A DNA stretch of 64,000 nt from Solen grandis. Lineage: Eukaryota > Mollusca > Bivalvia > Adapedonta > Solenidae. Location of the stretch: positions 55,001,741-55,065,740 of the forward strand of contig CM037791.1 in the NCBI GenBank assembly GCA_021229015.1. The letters run 5' to 3'. Positions 36,050 through 47,616 of the stretch are shown piece by piece; position 1 is the stretch's first letter; each line of letters begins with the position of its first letter. The position numbers and the translations under genes are program-made. The notes under the pieces are model-generated. The model worked only from the letters and a program-made list of their open reading frames with translations, had not been told where the DNA came from and searched no databases.

Positions 36050-36804
36050 ACAAGAGCTGTCCATAAGACAGCGCGCTTGACTTTTCTCAGTTGCTAAGAC
36101 ACAGTTTTATGGATTTTAATAGTATGGTACATATCAATGATGATATGTTCTAGTTATAGTAGAAATTATTATACCTGTGATAGTATTGAAAATATACAAC
36201 TTTGTAAAAAAATTAACCATGATTTCGGCTGTTTTCTAAGTATGAAAGGGGCATAATTCAAGAAGTAGTACAGCCAGGGTTATGGGCCTTGCTAGTAAGG
36301 CAGAGGTAGTGATGGTGAATAAGTACTTGAAGTTTCAGTCAAATACATGTGATAGTACAACTATGTAAAAAAATTACCATGATTTTGGCTGTTTTCTAAG
36401 TATGAAAGTGGCATAACTTAAGAAGTAGTACAGCAAGAGTTATGGGCCTTGTTAGTAAGGTAGAGGTAATGATGGTGAATATGTACTTGAAGTTTCAGTT
36501 GAATACCTTAGATAGTATTGAAGATATACAACTTTGTAAAAACTTTAACCTTGATTTTGGCTGTTTTGTAAGTATGAAAGGGGCATAACTCCAAAAATAG
36601 GGTAGCCAGGGTTGTGGGCCTTAGAAGTAAGGTAGAAGTGATGATGGTGAAGAAGTATTTTAAGTTTGGGTGGAATACCTTTGATAGTATTTAAGTTATT
36701 GATGTTTGAAAAAAACTTTAACCTTGTGTTGCAACGCCGACGCCAACGCCGACGCCCGAGTGACAGTATAAGCTCTCATTTTCTTCGAAAAGTCGAGCTA
36801 AAAA
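36050..36804 (+). mobile_element. Family B element, CTTTTC variant
   Basis: The left end is ACAAGAGCTGTCCATAAGAC then GCGCTTGACTTTTC. The right end is CTTCGAAAAGTCGAGCTAAAAA. The pairing arm is GACTTTTC/GAAAAGTC, against GACTATTC/GAATAGTC in the copy at 25553. Inside are three to four units around GGGGCATAACTC; AACGCCGACGCCAACGCC is near the right end. Confidence 0.85.
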
Positions 36805-36823
36805 TTAAAGCATAGAAAAGAAG

Positions 36824-37229
36824 ACAAGAGGGCCAAGATGGCCCTAGATCGCTCACCTGAGAAAAGTATCATTCATTGCCTGTACAAAACAGATTGCTTT
36901 AGAATTAAGATGATGAGGTGAAACAATGTTCAAGAATTTTCTGACCCCATCCACAAAAGATATCATCATGACAAACATTCTCCCAAAGTTTGAGGAAGAT
37001 TGCATCAAAACTGTGGCATTTAGTGTGTAAACAAGATTTTTCTAAGATTTGACCTATTGACCTACTTTTCGGTCCGGCCCGGCCCATTTTCGAACTGGAA
37101 CTAAATGGTTATTGAGATATAAGGTTGATAGTAACTTGCATGCAAACTTTAACCAAAAGCTGGAATGCCAACGCCAACGCAAGGGCGTCTCAATAGCTCT
37201 CATATTCTTCGAATAGTCGAGCTAAAAAT
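36824..37229 (+). mobile_element. Chimeric element: family A left end, family B right end
   Basis: The first 270 bp follow the family A copy at 30842 (CAGATTGCTTTAGAATTAAG). From about 37100 the sequence is the family B right part (TTGCATGCAAACTTTAACC, then CTTCGAATAGTCGAGCTAAAAA). The two ends are not complementary. Confidence 0.8.
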
Positions 37230-37333
37230 ACTGATTTTTATTTTCATTTCCCTATTCTAGATGTCCAATCACCCTGAAATACATACAATCATGGTTTAAC
37301 TTTTGAAATTGTGATGGTAAGGATGAATATCAA

Positions 37334-38402
37334 ACAAGAGGGCCATGATGGCCCTGAATCGCTCACCTGAGTACCATTGCTTCAACTGATGTCAAGGTTT
37401 TTAAACAGACAAGGATTCTGATATAACTTAATCTAAAACATTTTACCCCTGACAATACTACACACCAAATATCTAAGCAATGGGCCATATGGTTTCAGAG
37501 AAGACTTGGGCGCAGGGTCATTTATCACCGTAGGGCCAAGACTTTGAAAATCTTTGTAATGAACCATTAGATGCTACTACATACCAAAAATCTTAGCTCT
37601 AGGCCTTATGGATTCATAGAAGAAGATTTTTTAAGATTTTCCTATATAACTCTGTGTAAAACAAGTGACCCCTGGTGCGGGGTCATTTATCACCATAGGG
37701 CTATGATTTGTACAATCTTGGTAGTGGCCCATAAGATGATGCTTCATACCAAATATCTAAGCTCTAGGCCTTATGCATTCATGGAAGAAGATTTTTTAAG
37801 ATTTTCCTATATAACTCTTGTAAAACAAGTGACCCCTGGTGCGGGGTCATTTATCACCATAGGGTTATGATTTGTACAATCTTGGTAGTGGCCCATAAGA
37901 TGATGCTTCATACCAAATATCTACGCTCTAGGCCTTATGCATTAATGGAAGAAGATTTTTTAAGATTTTTCTATATAACTCTATGTAAAACAAGTGACCC
38001 CTGGTGCGGGGTCATTTATCACCATAGGGCTATAATTTATACAATCTTGGTAGTGGCCCATAAGATGATGCTACATACCAAATATCTAAGCTCTAGGCCT
38101 TGCAGTTTTGCAGAAGAAGATTTTCAAAGTTTGCATTTTTAAAATCTATTTTTAGCTCCTGTGACCTAATTATGCAATGGACCAGAACCATTTATACAAC
38201 TTTAGTAGAGCTTCATCCAAGGAACATTCCTGCAAAATATTTTTCAAATTGGCCAAGCCGTTTAGGAGGAGATGTTGTTTGAAGCAATTGTTGACGCCGC
38301 ACGCACGGACGCACGCATGCACGGACGACGGACGCCGAACGCCGGACAAAAGGCGATCAGAAAAGCTCACCTTGAGCACGTTGTGCTCATGTGAGCTAAA
38401 AA
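37334..38402 (+). mobile_element. Family A element with about 166-bp units
   Basis: The left end is ACAAGAGGGCCATGATGGCC then ATCGCTCACCTGAG. The right end is CTCACCTTGAGCACG..GTGCTCATGTGAGCTAAAAA. Four units repeat around CAAATATCTAAGCTCTAGGC (37571, 37737, 37903, 38068). A GGACGCACGCATGCACGG segment precedes the right end. A related body occurs at 53059-54587. Confidence 0.87.
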
Positions 38403-38539
38403 TGCGCTTTTGTGCAATTAGCATGTGTCAAGCCGGACATTCACTCAGACACGTAATATAAATTGTGTTTTATATAGATAATAATATCTTTAATGCAAAA
38501 ATACAGCAACACATTTACAAAATTAATATAATCTCGATA

Positions 38540-38760
38540 AATTCCAATACAGATGTTACAGAGCACCTGTGGGATGTTCTTAAAAGATGAGTTAAAGGTC
38601 AACAAGCAGCTCCTCACAATCTCCATGAACTGGAATGTGCAGGAATGTGAAATATTCCAAAATAGGTCATCTGGAACTATGTGTTGTCATTGAGGCAGAA
38701 GTGTGCTCATAGAGCCATTGGTATCAAATCTGAGAGCCAAGCATAAATTACTTGGACATG
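38540..38760 (+). pseudogene. Tc1-type transposase C-terminal relic
   Basis: One plus-strand frame reads EHLWDVLKR, stop, VKGQQAAPHNLHELEC, and later NIPK, stop, VIWNYVLSLRQKCAHRAIG. This follows the C-terminal D-E-containing block of Tc1-like transposases (EHLWDVLKRR..P.NL.EL...W..IP). Four in-frame stops show it is dead. The upstream catalytic parts are not present. Confidence 0.75.
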
Positions 38761-39318
38761 CTAACTGCTCTGTGATTAACAGACTTCTCAGATTGTTAGT
38801 ATTTTGGATTATGTAATTTTTTTAATTCAGATTTCACAGTTTATTTTTCAATTGTTAAGTTTTATATATATTTATATGTTTATAACTTGGGATTAAATTA
38901 CTGGAAAATAACTCTAATGTATTCTGTTATTTACAGTCAAAATTTGAGCAAAGTATGTTAAAACTCAATCAAACTAAATGGTATTAAAAAGGTGTCCAGT
39001 TAGAATGGCACTAAGTGTACAACTGAGAGAGATGCTCATGGTTTGCCAATTCTCATGTGCCTCCATTTTGCCAGTTTGTCTCAACAAAATTTTATAATTG
39101 GAGCTAATATCGGCCTTGGGGGCAAGAACAATCAATCCAATAGTTTTTTACATAAACAAAGTTGTGTGGTCGTGACTTTGAAAATAAGTCCATTAAAGCA
39201 AGTTAATGTTATAGGCAAGGCAGTTATAAACAAATTTACTGTAGTAGGTTTTGGATCAACAACTTCTGAGTGCTTATTTACGTGTACATTTTATAATGAC
39301 TGTACTGAAGCCACTCAC

Positions 39319-39493
39319 CTCTTCCCCCTCTGCCCCTCTGTGGCCCCCCTCGTCCCCTCATCTCCCCTCGACCTTTAGACTTTTGCAGTACTTCCTCCTT
39401 AACCATGTCTATCACCTCATCAGGTATACGTAGGTACTTGATGGTACTGCCACGTACATAACACTCTGGCATCCTCCAGAACCTGTCACCATC
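39319..39493 (-). CDS. LSM4: LSM4 middle exon: Sm2 motif and start of RG tail
   Basis: The acceptor is ATTAATACAG|GATGGTG and the donor GGAAGAG|GTGAGT. The 175 bp encode 58 residues plus one base. The peptide opens [20 protein letters not shown], then [15 protein letters not shown], then the RG-rich segment [10 protein letters not shown]. The [12 protein letters not shown] block is the Sm2 motif, whose Arg-Gly lines the RNA-binding pore in Sm and LSm rings. Identity to vertebrate LSm4 is very high up to the EEV helix and drops in the Gly/Arg tail, as is usual. A family D element begins only 84 bp upstream in the gene sense (at 39577). Confidence 0.96.
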
Positions 39494-39576
39494 CTGTATT
39501 AATTCAAAATGTAATGTTGATGTCATTATTTCTATTTGATCCAGAAAACTTACTGTAGTTATAGGTCTCAATATAA

Positions 39577-40834
39577 ACAAGAAAATGTGTCTGTGAGACA
39601 CTAATGCCCCACCAGGATATGGTCAGAACCAAAAATTTGCTTGTATTATTAAAGTTTATAATTATAATGATGTACATTTGTACAAAGTTTCATGATGATG
39701 TGAAGTTACCTTTACAGAAAAAGTAGCTTAAACACAGAGGTAAACCTGTAGCAAAATAACCAATTTTACCAAGTCACAGCCATAAAATTAAATAAATACT
39801 ACCAGAAAATAATTCATATCATGATGTACATGCATGTCATGTTTCAGGAAGATGTCGAGTCATCTTCATAGAAAAAAAGTTTAAAAACAAATCATGAAAT
39901 AATGGTCACAGCAATAAACTTTCATAAATATTAAATAGATCATATCATGATGTACATGTGTACCTAGTTTCATAAGGATGTGAAGTCATCTTCATAGAAA
40001 AAAGCTAAGGAAGGACAATCAATTTCAGCATGTTCATCCAACCGTGAAATATAGGTCACAGCATGAATTTGCATATATATTAAATAGATCATATCATGAT
40101 ATACATGTGTACCTAGTTTAATCAAGATGTGAAGTCATCTTCATAAAAAAAAAGAGCTTAAACGCAAAGGTAAAACTGAGAAAGAACAATCAATTCAGCA
40201 TGTTCATTCAACCGTGTAATAATGGAAAAATTTATCATCATGTACATGTGTATCTTGTGAAGTCATCTTCATAGAAAAAACCTTAAACGCAAAGGTAAAC
40301 CTGAGGAAGAACAATCAAATTCACCATGTTCATCCGACCGTGAAATATAGGTCACAGCATGAATTTGCATACATATAAAATAGATCATATCAAGACGTAC
40401 ATATGAACCTAGTTTCATCAAGATGTAAAGTCATCTTCATAGACTTGACTTGACTTGACTATTTGAGTTGACCGTTGCTTCGACAGTATTTCAGTCATAT
40501 AGCGACATCCAGCTAATTACAGGTGGAGGAAGACCCTGAATGCACGGAGGCATCTGGGTAGAACCACCAACCTATCGCAAGCCAGCTGGAAGGCTTCCTC
40601 ACATGAAAATCTGAATGACCCTGCAGGGATTCGAACCCACGCGATGAGGGCTTGAGTGAGTGTTAAAGTCAGTGACTTTACCCTCTTGGCCACAGAGGCC
40701 TCTTTATCTTCATAGAAAAAAACATTAAACACAAAGGTAAACCTGAGGTGTGACTGACGGACGGACCAACAGATGGACAGAGAGATGCACAGACCAAAAA
40801 TCTATATACCCCCAAAAGGAGTTGGCGGGGCATA
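39577..40834 (+). mobile_element. Family D non-autonomous element with nested SINE
   Basis: The left end is ACAAGAAAATGTGTCTGTG with the stem GTGTCTGTGAGACAC, then TAATGCCCC. The right end is GGAGTTGGCGGGGCATAA. The interior has about five units of roughly 130-150 bp around GAAGTCATCTTCATAGAAAA and CCTAGTTTCATCAAGATG. GACTGACGGACGGACC precedes the right end. A SINE sits at 40444-40705. Confidence 0.8.
40444..40705 (-). mobile_element. tRNA-derived SINE, second family, with target duplication
   Basis: Same family as 16607-16863. The exact 11-bp duplication ATCTTCATAGA flanks it (40433-40443 and 40706-40716). Box B reads GTGGGTTCGAATCCC on the minus strand. Confidence 0.88.
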
Positions 40835-40844
40835 ACAAAAACTT

Positions 40845-41335
40845 TTTGTAAGACAGCATGCTCAACTATTCCGCTACTTAAGTTTTAAGTTGTGTTATTC
40901 AAAAGGGCCATATTTTGTGTTTAACTTGGTCAAGAGTTCTTTAACTTGTTTGTTTCATGCCCTTTATAACCTTAGTATTAAATCCATAAGCATAGCTGAT
41001 TAGCGGATGTATGTATTATAGTTCTTTTAACTAATTTAGTTAGATGCAAAATCTTAACCAAGTCTTTTAAAGTTCATAGGGGCCATAATTTACATTGAAA
41101 TAATTCAAAAGTTATCTAAATTATCTGATGCACCTGGACACCTATAACAGACTGCTGAGATATAAGCATAATTATATGTTGCAAGCAAAATTTAAACCCA
41201 GACCCTCATAAGTCTTAAAAGGGCCACAATTTGTATCAAATTTGATCAAGAGTAATCCGAGTTACCTTACTTGTTTACTTAATGCTACTGCCTTAGTGAT
41301 GCATCAATCAATAAGCATAGCGGATGTAAGCATCC
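40845..41335 (+). mobile_element. Family B element, left part
   Basis: It begins near GTAAGACAGCATGCTCAACTATTC, the family B left end, and carries family B-like units (AAAATCTTAACCAAGTC, GGGGCCATAATTT). No right end was found before the next repeat at about 41345. Confidence 0.6.
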
Positions 41336-41344
41336 AAATACTTA

Positions 41345-41880
41345 AAACCTTATTTACCATACACATGGTCAGATTTGGTGCAGCTATGTAATATTTTTAA
41401 AAAAACAAAAAAATCACTAATCATATCATATATGGCTGAAATATTGTTTTGAAATTTGTGCCGTTGTAGACTGAAGGCTATCCGTACGTCACCGTTACTA
41501 ATCATACGGTGAACCGTTTTATTTACACATGGCATAGGGACTTTTACATTAAGGAGGGGTAGGATAACGGTGACACATTTTCATAACATGACATTACCCA
41601 ACCAGGTCCTCACATTCTAAATAACACTGGGGACCAATGTCACCTGTCAAAATTCTCCAAACTTACAAACATTACGTAACAATTGCCACCTATCGAGTTT
41701 TCTCCTGTACATCATGAGGTCCCATAAAATAAACTTATTTCTTTATACGAAAATGGCTTCAACCAAGTTGTTTCAGTTTATCACTATCATTTTATCATGA
41801 AATATACCAGTAGGAAAACTTATATGAACAAAAGCAATAACCTGGTATTGTTTATTATGGTTTCGTATCGACTTTATAGA
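41345..41880. repeat. Dispersed repeat H, copy 2
   Basis: Same orientation and order as 29655-30330, about 85-90% alike by eye, with CTATCCGTACGTCACCG and AATATACCAGTAGGAAAACT as landmarks. Confidence 0.7.
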
Positions 41881-42387
41881 ATATCAGGGTTTTCGATGAC
41901 GCACAAAATTGTGCGTTTTGTCGCAAAATAATCTGAAATTACAACCATGTTGAATGCTAGTGCGCCGTCAATGACGCATTTTCAAAACCAGGTTCTAAAT
42001 ATAAGACACATTCGATTGATATCAAATAGCTGTCAGTTTAAACCTACTATATATTTTTCCTTTATTTTGGAAACAACATTTGACGTTCCATATGCATGTT
42101 CATTTTATTTTTCTGCTTGCTCTGAATAACATATCAAGATATAGGACTTTCCGTTTCTTAAAATAGAACCCGGACTGATCCCAACCAATGATGAAGAGTT
42201 GTTGCATAGCAACGTCATTCGGATCATCACAAATGCTGCAACAATGGTTTATTATTATTATTACCTAGCTGCAGGCATGTCCCCCTAAAATTTCAAATGA
42301 CCCCAAAATCAAATATTCGAGGGGACACATGTCCCCAAAATGAAAATGTATATATTAAACCCTGCATATTATCATATTGATTAGCTT
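41881..42387. other. Unassigned LSM4 intron sequence
   Basis: No gene is recognised. Paired words GACGCACAAAATTGTGCGTT (a local palindrome near 41898) and CATGTCCCC/GGGGACACATG (42279-42335) could belong to small elements, but no ends were established. Confidence 0.45.
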
Positions 42388-43810
42388 TGGGAACCCAGTT
42401 TTTGACCCCACATGATCCAATTTCAAACTCATCCAAGATATCATGTAGACAAACATCCTGACAAAATTCTATGAAGACTCGGCCAAAACTGCTGCCTCTA
42501 GAGTGTTCACAAGGTTTTTCTAAAATTTTCAAGATTTGACCTTGTGACCTAGTTTTTGACCCAACATTACCCAATTTCAAACTCATCTGACATAGCTTAA
42601 GACAAAGATCCTGACAAACTTTCACAAAACTGGGCCAAAAATGTGGCCCCAACATGTTCACAAGGTTTTTCTAAGATTTGACCAGGTGACCTAGTTTTTG
42701 ACCCCAAGTGACCCGTGACCTAGCTTTGACCCCCATTACCCATTTAACTCATCTGACATAGTAGAAAAACCTGACAAATTTTATGAAGATTGGCCTAAAA
42801 CTGTGGCCTCTAGAGTGTTCACAAGGTTTTTCTAAGATTTGACCTGGTGACCTAGTTTTTGACCCTAAGTGACCCAATTTCAAACTCATCCAAGATATCA
42901 TGTAGACAAACATCCTGACCAAATTTTATAAAGATTGGCCTAAAACTGTGGCCATTAGAATGTTCACAAGGTTTTTCTAAGATTTCACCTGGTGACCTAG
43001 TTTTTGACCCCACATGACCCATTGTTAAACTCATCCAAGATATCAAGTAGACAAACATCCTCACTAAATTTTATGAAGATTTGGGTAAAACTGTGGCCTC
43101 TAGAGTGATCATGAGATTTTTCTAAGATTTGACTTGGGGATCTAGTTTTTGACTCCACATGACCAATTTTCGAACTCATCCAGGATATCATGTAGACAAA
43201 CATCCTGACCAAATTTTATGAAGATTGGCCAAAAAACTGTGGCCTCTAAAGTGTTCACAAGGTTTTTCTAAGATTTGACCTAGTGACCTAGTTTTTGACC
43301 CCAAGTGACCCAATTTCAAACTCATCCAAGATATCATGTAGACAAACATCCTGACCAAATTGTATGAAGATTGGCCTAAACTGTGGCCTCTAGATCCTGA
43401 CAAAGTTTCACAAAGGCCAAACAAGTGGCCTCTAGAGTGTTCACAAGGTTTTTCTTAGATTTGACCTGGTGACCTAGTTTTTGACCCCCAAGTGACCCAA
43501 TTTCAAACTCATCCGAGATATCATGTAGACAAACATCCTGACCAAATTTTATGAAGATTGGGCTAAAACTGTGGCCTTTAGCATGTTCACAAGGTTTTCT
43601 AAGATTTTACCTGGTGACATAGTTTTTGACCCAATGTGACCCAATTTCAAACTCATCCGAGATATCACGTAGAAAAACATCCTGACCAAGTTTCATGAAG
43701 ATTGGGCCAAAACTTAGGCCTCTAGAGTGTTAACAAGCTATTGTTGACAATGGGCGATGCACGATGGACAAAAATTGGTCACAAAAGCTCACCCTGAGGT
43801 GAGCTAAAAA
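42388..43810 (+). mobile_element. Family A element, left-truncated, long 145-bp array
   Basis: About nine 145-bp units carry GACCTGGTGACCTAGTTTTT, GATATCATGTAGACAAACAT and GTGGCCTCTAGAGTGTTCAC. They are the same unit as in 31800-32262. The right end CTCACCCTGAGGTGAGCTAAAAA has almost no loop. The left end is missing. Confidence 0.82.
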
Positions 43811-43981
43811 TCACAATTGCTTATCCATTGAGTTTTTGATAATCAACACAAAGCTGTAAAATTTAAAGACATTTAAAAAAAATGCTCTTTTGATCTGCTT
43901 AAGATCATGATCAAAATCACACCTACACAGGTTCATAGGAAGACAAACCAGTATACAACATTTTATTAAAAAAAATATTGA

Positions 43982-45107
43982 AAAACAAGTACCTGGTGTT
44001 GTATGCAACACATAAAGTCCCCTACCGGCTCCACCTTGACTCAATATGGAAATCAATCCCATTTTTTGCCATATTTTCACTATTTCCGTTACCATAGCAA
44101 CCACAATTTTAGTCGAAGAACAAAAATAAAATGACGTGCATAATCTACACATTGCCATCTAGTCATATACCAAGTTTCATCAAGTTTGCTGGCTTAGTTA
44201 TCGCGGGATCCCATTTTTTGCCATATTTTCACTATTTCCGTTACCATAGCAACCACAATTTTAGTCGAAGAACAAAAATAAAATGACGTGCATAATCTAC
44301 ACATTGCCATCTAGTCATATAGCAAGTTTCATCAAGTTAGTTTGCTTAGTTATAGCGGGATCCCATTTTTGCCATATTTTCACTATTTCCGTTACCATAG
44401 CAACCACAATTTTAGTTGAAGAACAAAAATAAAATGACGTGCATAATCTACACATTGCCATCTAGTCATATACCAAGTTTCATCAAGTTAGCTTGCTTAG
44501 TTATCGCGGGATCCCATTTTTGCCATATTTTCACTATTTCCATTACCATAGCAACCACAATTTTAGTCGAAGAACAAAAATAAAATGACGTGCATAATCT
44601 ACACATTGTCATCTAGTCATATACTAAGTTTCATCAAGTTAGCTTGCTTAGTTATCGCGGGATCGCATTTTTTGCCATATTTTCACTATTTCCGTTACCA
44701 TAGCAACCACAATTTTAGTCGAAGAACAAAAATAAAATGATGTGCATAATCTACACATTGCCATCTAGTCATATAGCAAGTTTCATCAAGTTAGCTTGCT
44801 TAGTTATCGTGGGATCCCATTTTTGCCATATTTTCACTATTTCCGTTACCATAGCAACCACAATTTTAGTCGAAGAACAAAAATAAAATGACGTGCATAA
44901 TCTACACATTGCCATCTAGTCATATACCAAGTTTCATCAAGTTATCTTGCTTAGTTATTAAGTTATCGCGGGATCCAGATTTGAGCGGATAGACGGACGG
45001 ACGGACGGACGGACTGACAGACGGACGGACAGACGGACGGACAGACGGAGGGCAAACCTATAGTCCCCTCCGGTGTGAACACCGGTAGGGGACTAATGAC
45101 AAAGAAA
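43982..45107 (+). mobile_element. Family E non-autonomous element
   Basis: The left end is ACAAGTACCT with the stem GTGTTGTATGCAACAC, then AAGTCCCCTACCGG. The right end is AGTCCCCTCCGGTG, loop TGAA, CACCGGTAGGGGACTAA. The interior holds six units of about 152 bp (near 44060, 44213, 44364, 44515, 44668 and 44819) around ACCAAGTTTCATCAAGTTAG. A (GGAC)n tract runs at 44990-45055. No protein. Confidence 0.87.
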
Positions 45108-46870
45108 TATCTATTTTAAAACTTGTCCAATTTTAAAACTTGTCCAAAGTTATGGCAAAATAAGGTCAAAGGTCAAGGTCGACAGATAAACTATTGAGGT
45201 ATATCTGAATAACCCATGTCAAGATGAATATGCATACCAAATATAAAAGATGTATGTGAAATACAGTAGAACCTCGCCAAACCGAACATCATTAAACAGA
45301 ATTCCTCGCCATTTCGAAGTTTATTTTTGGTCCTGATTTACTCCCTTCTTATTTTGACTAAAAATAAAATGTTTAATCTGAATTTCGCTATTTCGATTTT
45401 ATAGCTATTTCGAAGTAAAAATCCCAGTCCCAAGGTCGCAATTCATGTACATTTTTCAATTTTTATTTCGAAGTCAAATTTCATAAATTTTCGTGAACTA
45501 TTTATCGTCCTTATTATCAATCGTATTCTGGTCAGTAACCAAGTTTATTTTGCGGAGGCACCTGGAGTGATGGCTCAGGCAAGTTTTTCACACCTTTTTC
45601 GAGATTGGGTTGGGCAACATGTGTCTCACCAGAAATGTTGATTATTGCTAATCGATGTCTGACAGGTTGCATAATATGCACGTGCCAGCAGATAAACCAA
45701 GGTGTCAGATCTTTAGTACATTCCATAATTATCATCGCGCTTGTCACTGGCATGCGGTAATGAAAACGCAGACATTCACGCTCACAAACTGAAATTTCCA
45801 TCGGATTTTTAATCCGAATAATCGTTATTTCGAAGTTTTCAGCTTGGTCCCATGGACTTCAATTTAACTAGGTTCTACTGTAGTAAAAAGTCAACGTTAA
45901 AATTTTTGTTAAACATTTCAAAAATAGGACAAAGTTCAAAGTCAAGGTCAAAAGTCCAAAAGTATAACATTGATGGAAAGGTCTTGCCACAAGGAATTCA
46001 CATGTGAAAAATCAGCCCTCTTTGTAATGGTTTTCAGAAGTTACAGCAAAAGTAGGTCAAAGGTCTAGGTTGATAAATAAAATATTGAGGTATATCTGAA
46101 TAGCCCTTGCAAAGATTAATATGCATACCAAAAGTAAAAGTTGTATGCCAAATAGTAAAGAAATTACGGTCAACGTTAAAGTTTTTTGTTAAACATTTCA
46201 AAAATAGGTCAAAGTTCAAAGGTCAAGGTCAAAAGTGTAACATTTATGGAAAGGTCTTGCCACAAGGAATTCACATGTGAAATAGGTAAGGTTCTGAAAT
46301 GACAGGCATTTTAAAGTTTTTAAAAGTTAAAGTAAAAATAAGTCAAAGGTCAAGGTCAAGGTCGATAGATGAAATGTTGATTTATATCTGAATAGCCCTT
46401 GCAAAGATTAATATGCATACCAAAAGTAAAAGTTGTATGCCAAAAAGTAAAGAAATTACGGTCAATGTTAAAGTTTTTTGTTAAACATTTCAAAAATAGG
46501 TCAAAGTTCAAAGGTCAAGGTCAAAAGTCCAAAAGTGTAACATTTATGGAAAGGTCTTGCCACAAGGAATTCACATGTGAAATATTAGTGCCCTGATGGT
46601 AACGGTTCTGAAATGACAGGCATTTTAAAGTTTTTAAAAGTTAAAGTAAAAATAAGTCAAAGGTCAAGGTCAAGGTCGATAGATGAAATGTTGATTTATG
46701 TTTGAATAGGCCTTGTAAAGATGAATATGCATACCAAAAATGAAAGTTGAATATTAAATAGTAGAGAAGTTATGGCCAATGTTAAGATTCCTGACGACGA
46801 CTAACGATGATGACAATGCGGACGCAGGAATTACGACAATAGCTCATTTTTTTTTCTTCGAAAAAACAGA
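45108..46870 (+). repeat. AGGTCA-rich tandem array with B-like right end
   Basis: Five to six diverged units contain CAAAGGTCAAGGTCAA, TTGCCACAAGGAATTCACAT and AATATGCATACCAAAA. The stretch ends AATAGCTCATTTTTTTTTCTTC and GACAAGCTAAAG, a decayed family B-type right end, so it may be the body of the element whose left end is at 40845. A MITE interrupts it at 45264-45880. Confidence 0.65.
45264..45880. mobile_element. pogo/Tigger-like MITE
   Basis: The ends CAGTAGAACCT and AGGTTCTACTG are flanked by TA on each side (45262-45263 and 45881-45882). The host repeat reads through the insert to match the uninterrupted unit at about 46146 (CAAATAGTAAAGAAATTACG). No transposase; a minus-strand 89-codon frame inside is not recognisable. 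Confidence 0.85.
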
Positions 46871-47270
46871 CAAGCTAAAGGACTGACTAGGCCAGAATTT
46901 CCCCACCATCATGCACAATCTACATGAGAGGAGGGAAAAAAATGACTAGGCAAGAATTTCCCCACTTATCTTCGAAAAAACAGACAAGCTAAAGGACTGA
47001 CTAGGCAAGAATTTCCCCACCTTATATATGATAGGGGGGGGGGGGGGGGGGGGGAACTGACTATGCCAAAATTTCAAGCAGGCTATATTTAGATGGGGGG
47101 GGGGGGGGGGGGGGGGGGCATTTTCATGACAGGAGGGAAAAAACTGGCTAGGCCAGAATTTCCTCACCTTCAAAACCTTAAAGAAAGAGGGGGGGGTGGG
47201 GGGGGGGAATGACTGGGTGGGGAAAAAACCTGACAAGTTATTTTTTCCCCGTGGAAGAATCTGACTGGGG
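46871..47270. repeat. Diverged tandem units with long G runs
   Basis: The words GACTAGGCMAGAATTTCCCC and GGAAAAAA recur four or five times, separated by G homopolymers at 47033-47054 and 47096-47118 (about 20 or more G each). Long Pro frames on the minus strand come from the G runs. Confidence 0.75.
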
Positions 47271-47350
47271 AAAATCTTGACTGTTACACCGGGTTTCGGT
47301 CTTGGTTTCTCACCTTCTTACATTGAATTTTTTTTTGTGTCCTCTAAATA

Positions 47351-47616
47351 CAGTCAACAATGTACATGCGACCACCTGTATTCAACAACTTTTTTATTAA
47401 ACGACCTTATAAATCCTGCCAGAACGTTTTTACTACATAAATGTATCCCATTAACAACATTTTTATTATGCGACCAGCGACCTCATAACACAAGTACAGT
47501 TTGTACGTGTATGACTTGTTTGTCTGGATTTCTAAAACTACCTATTTAGAGACCATTTCATTCAGCGACCACTTTTTGGCAGTCCCTTGAGCGGTCTCTT
47601 AATACAATGTCAACTG
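47351..47616. mobile_element. 266-bp TA-target MITE
   Basis: The left end CAGTCAACAATGTA and right end TACAATGTCAACTG are imperfect inverted repeats with TA on both sides (47349-47350 and 47617-47618). GCGACCAC words lie near both ends. This is a Tc1/mariner-type MITE by structure. Confidence 0.75.

Noticed and set aside
31823..43424. Repeated frames of about 60-78 codons with recurring peptides in the 145-bp arrays
   Set aside because: They recur only because the unit repeats. Units in which the frame is broken are as common, and no domain is recognisable.
42388..43740. CRISPR-like array
   Set aside because: The units are 145 bp, diverged and without unique spacers, and the host is an animal.
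46946..47236. Proline-rich 96-codon frame on the minus strand
   Set aside because: It is produced by G homopolymers.
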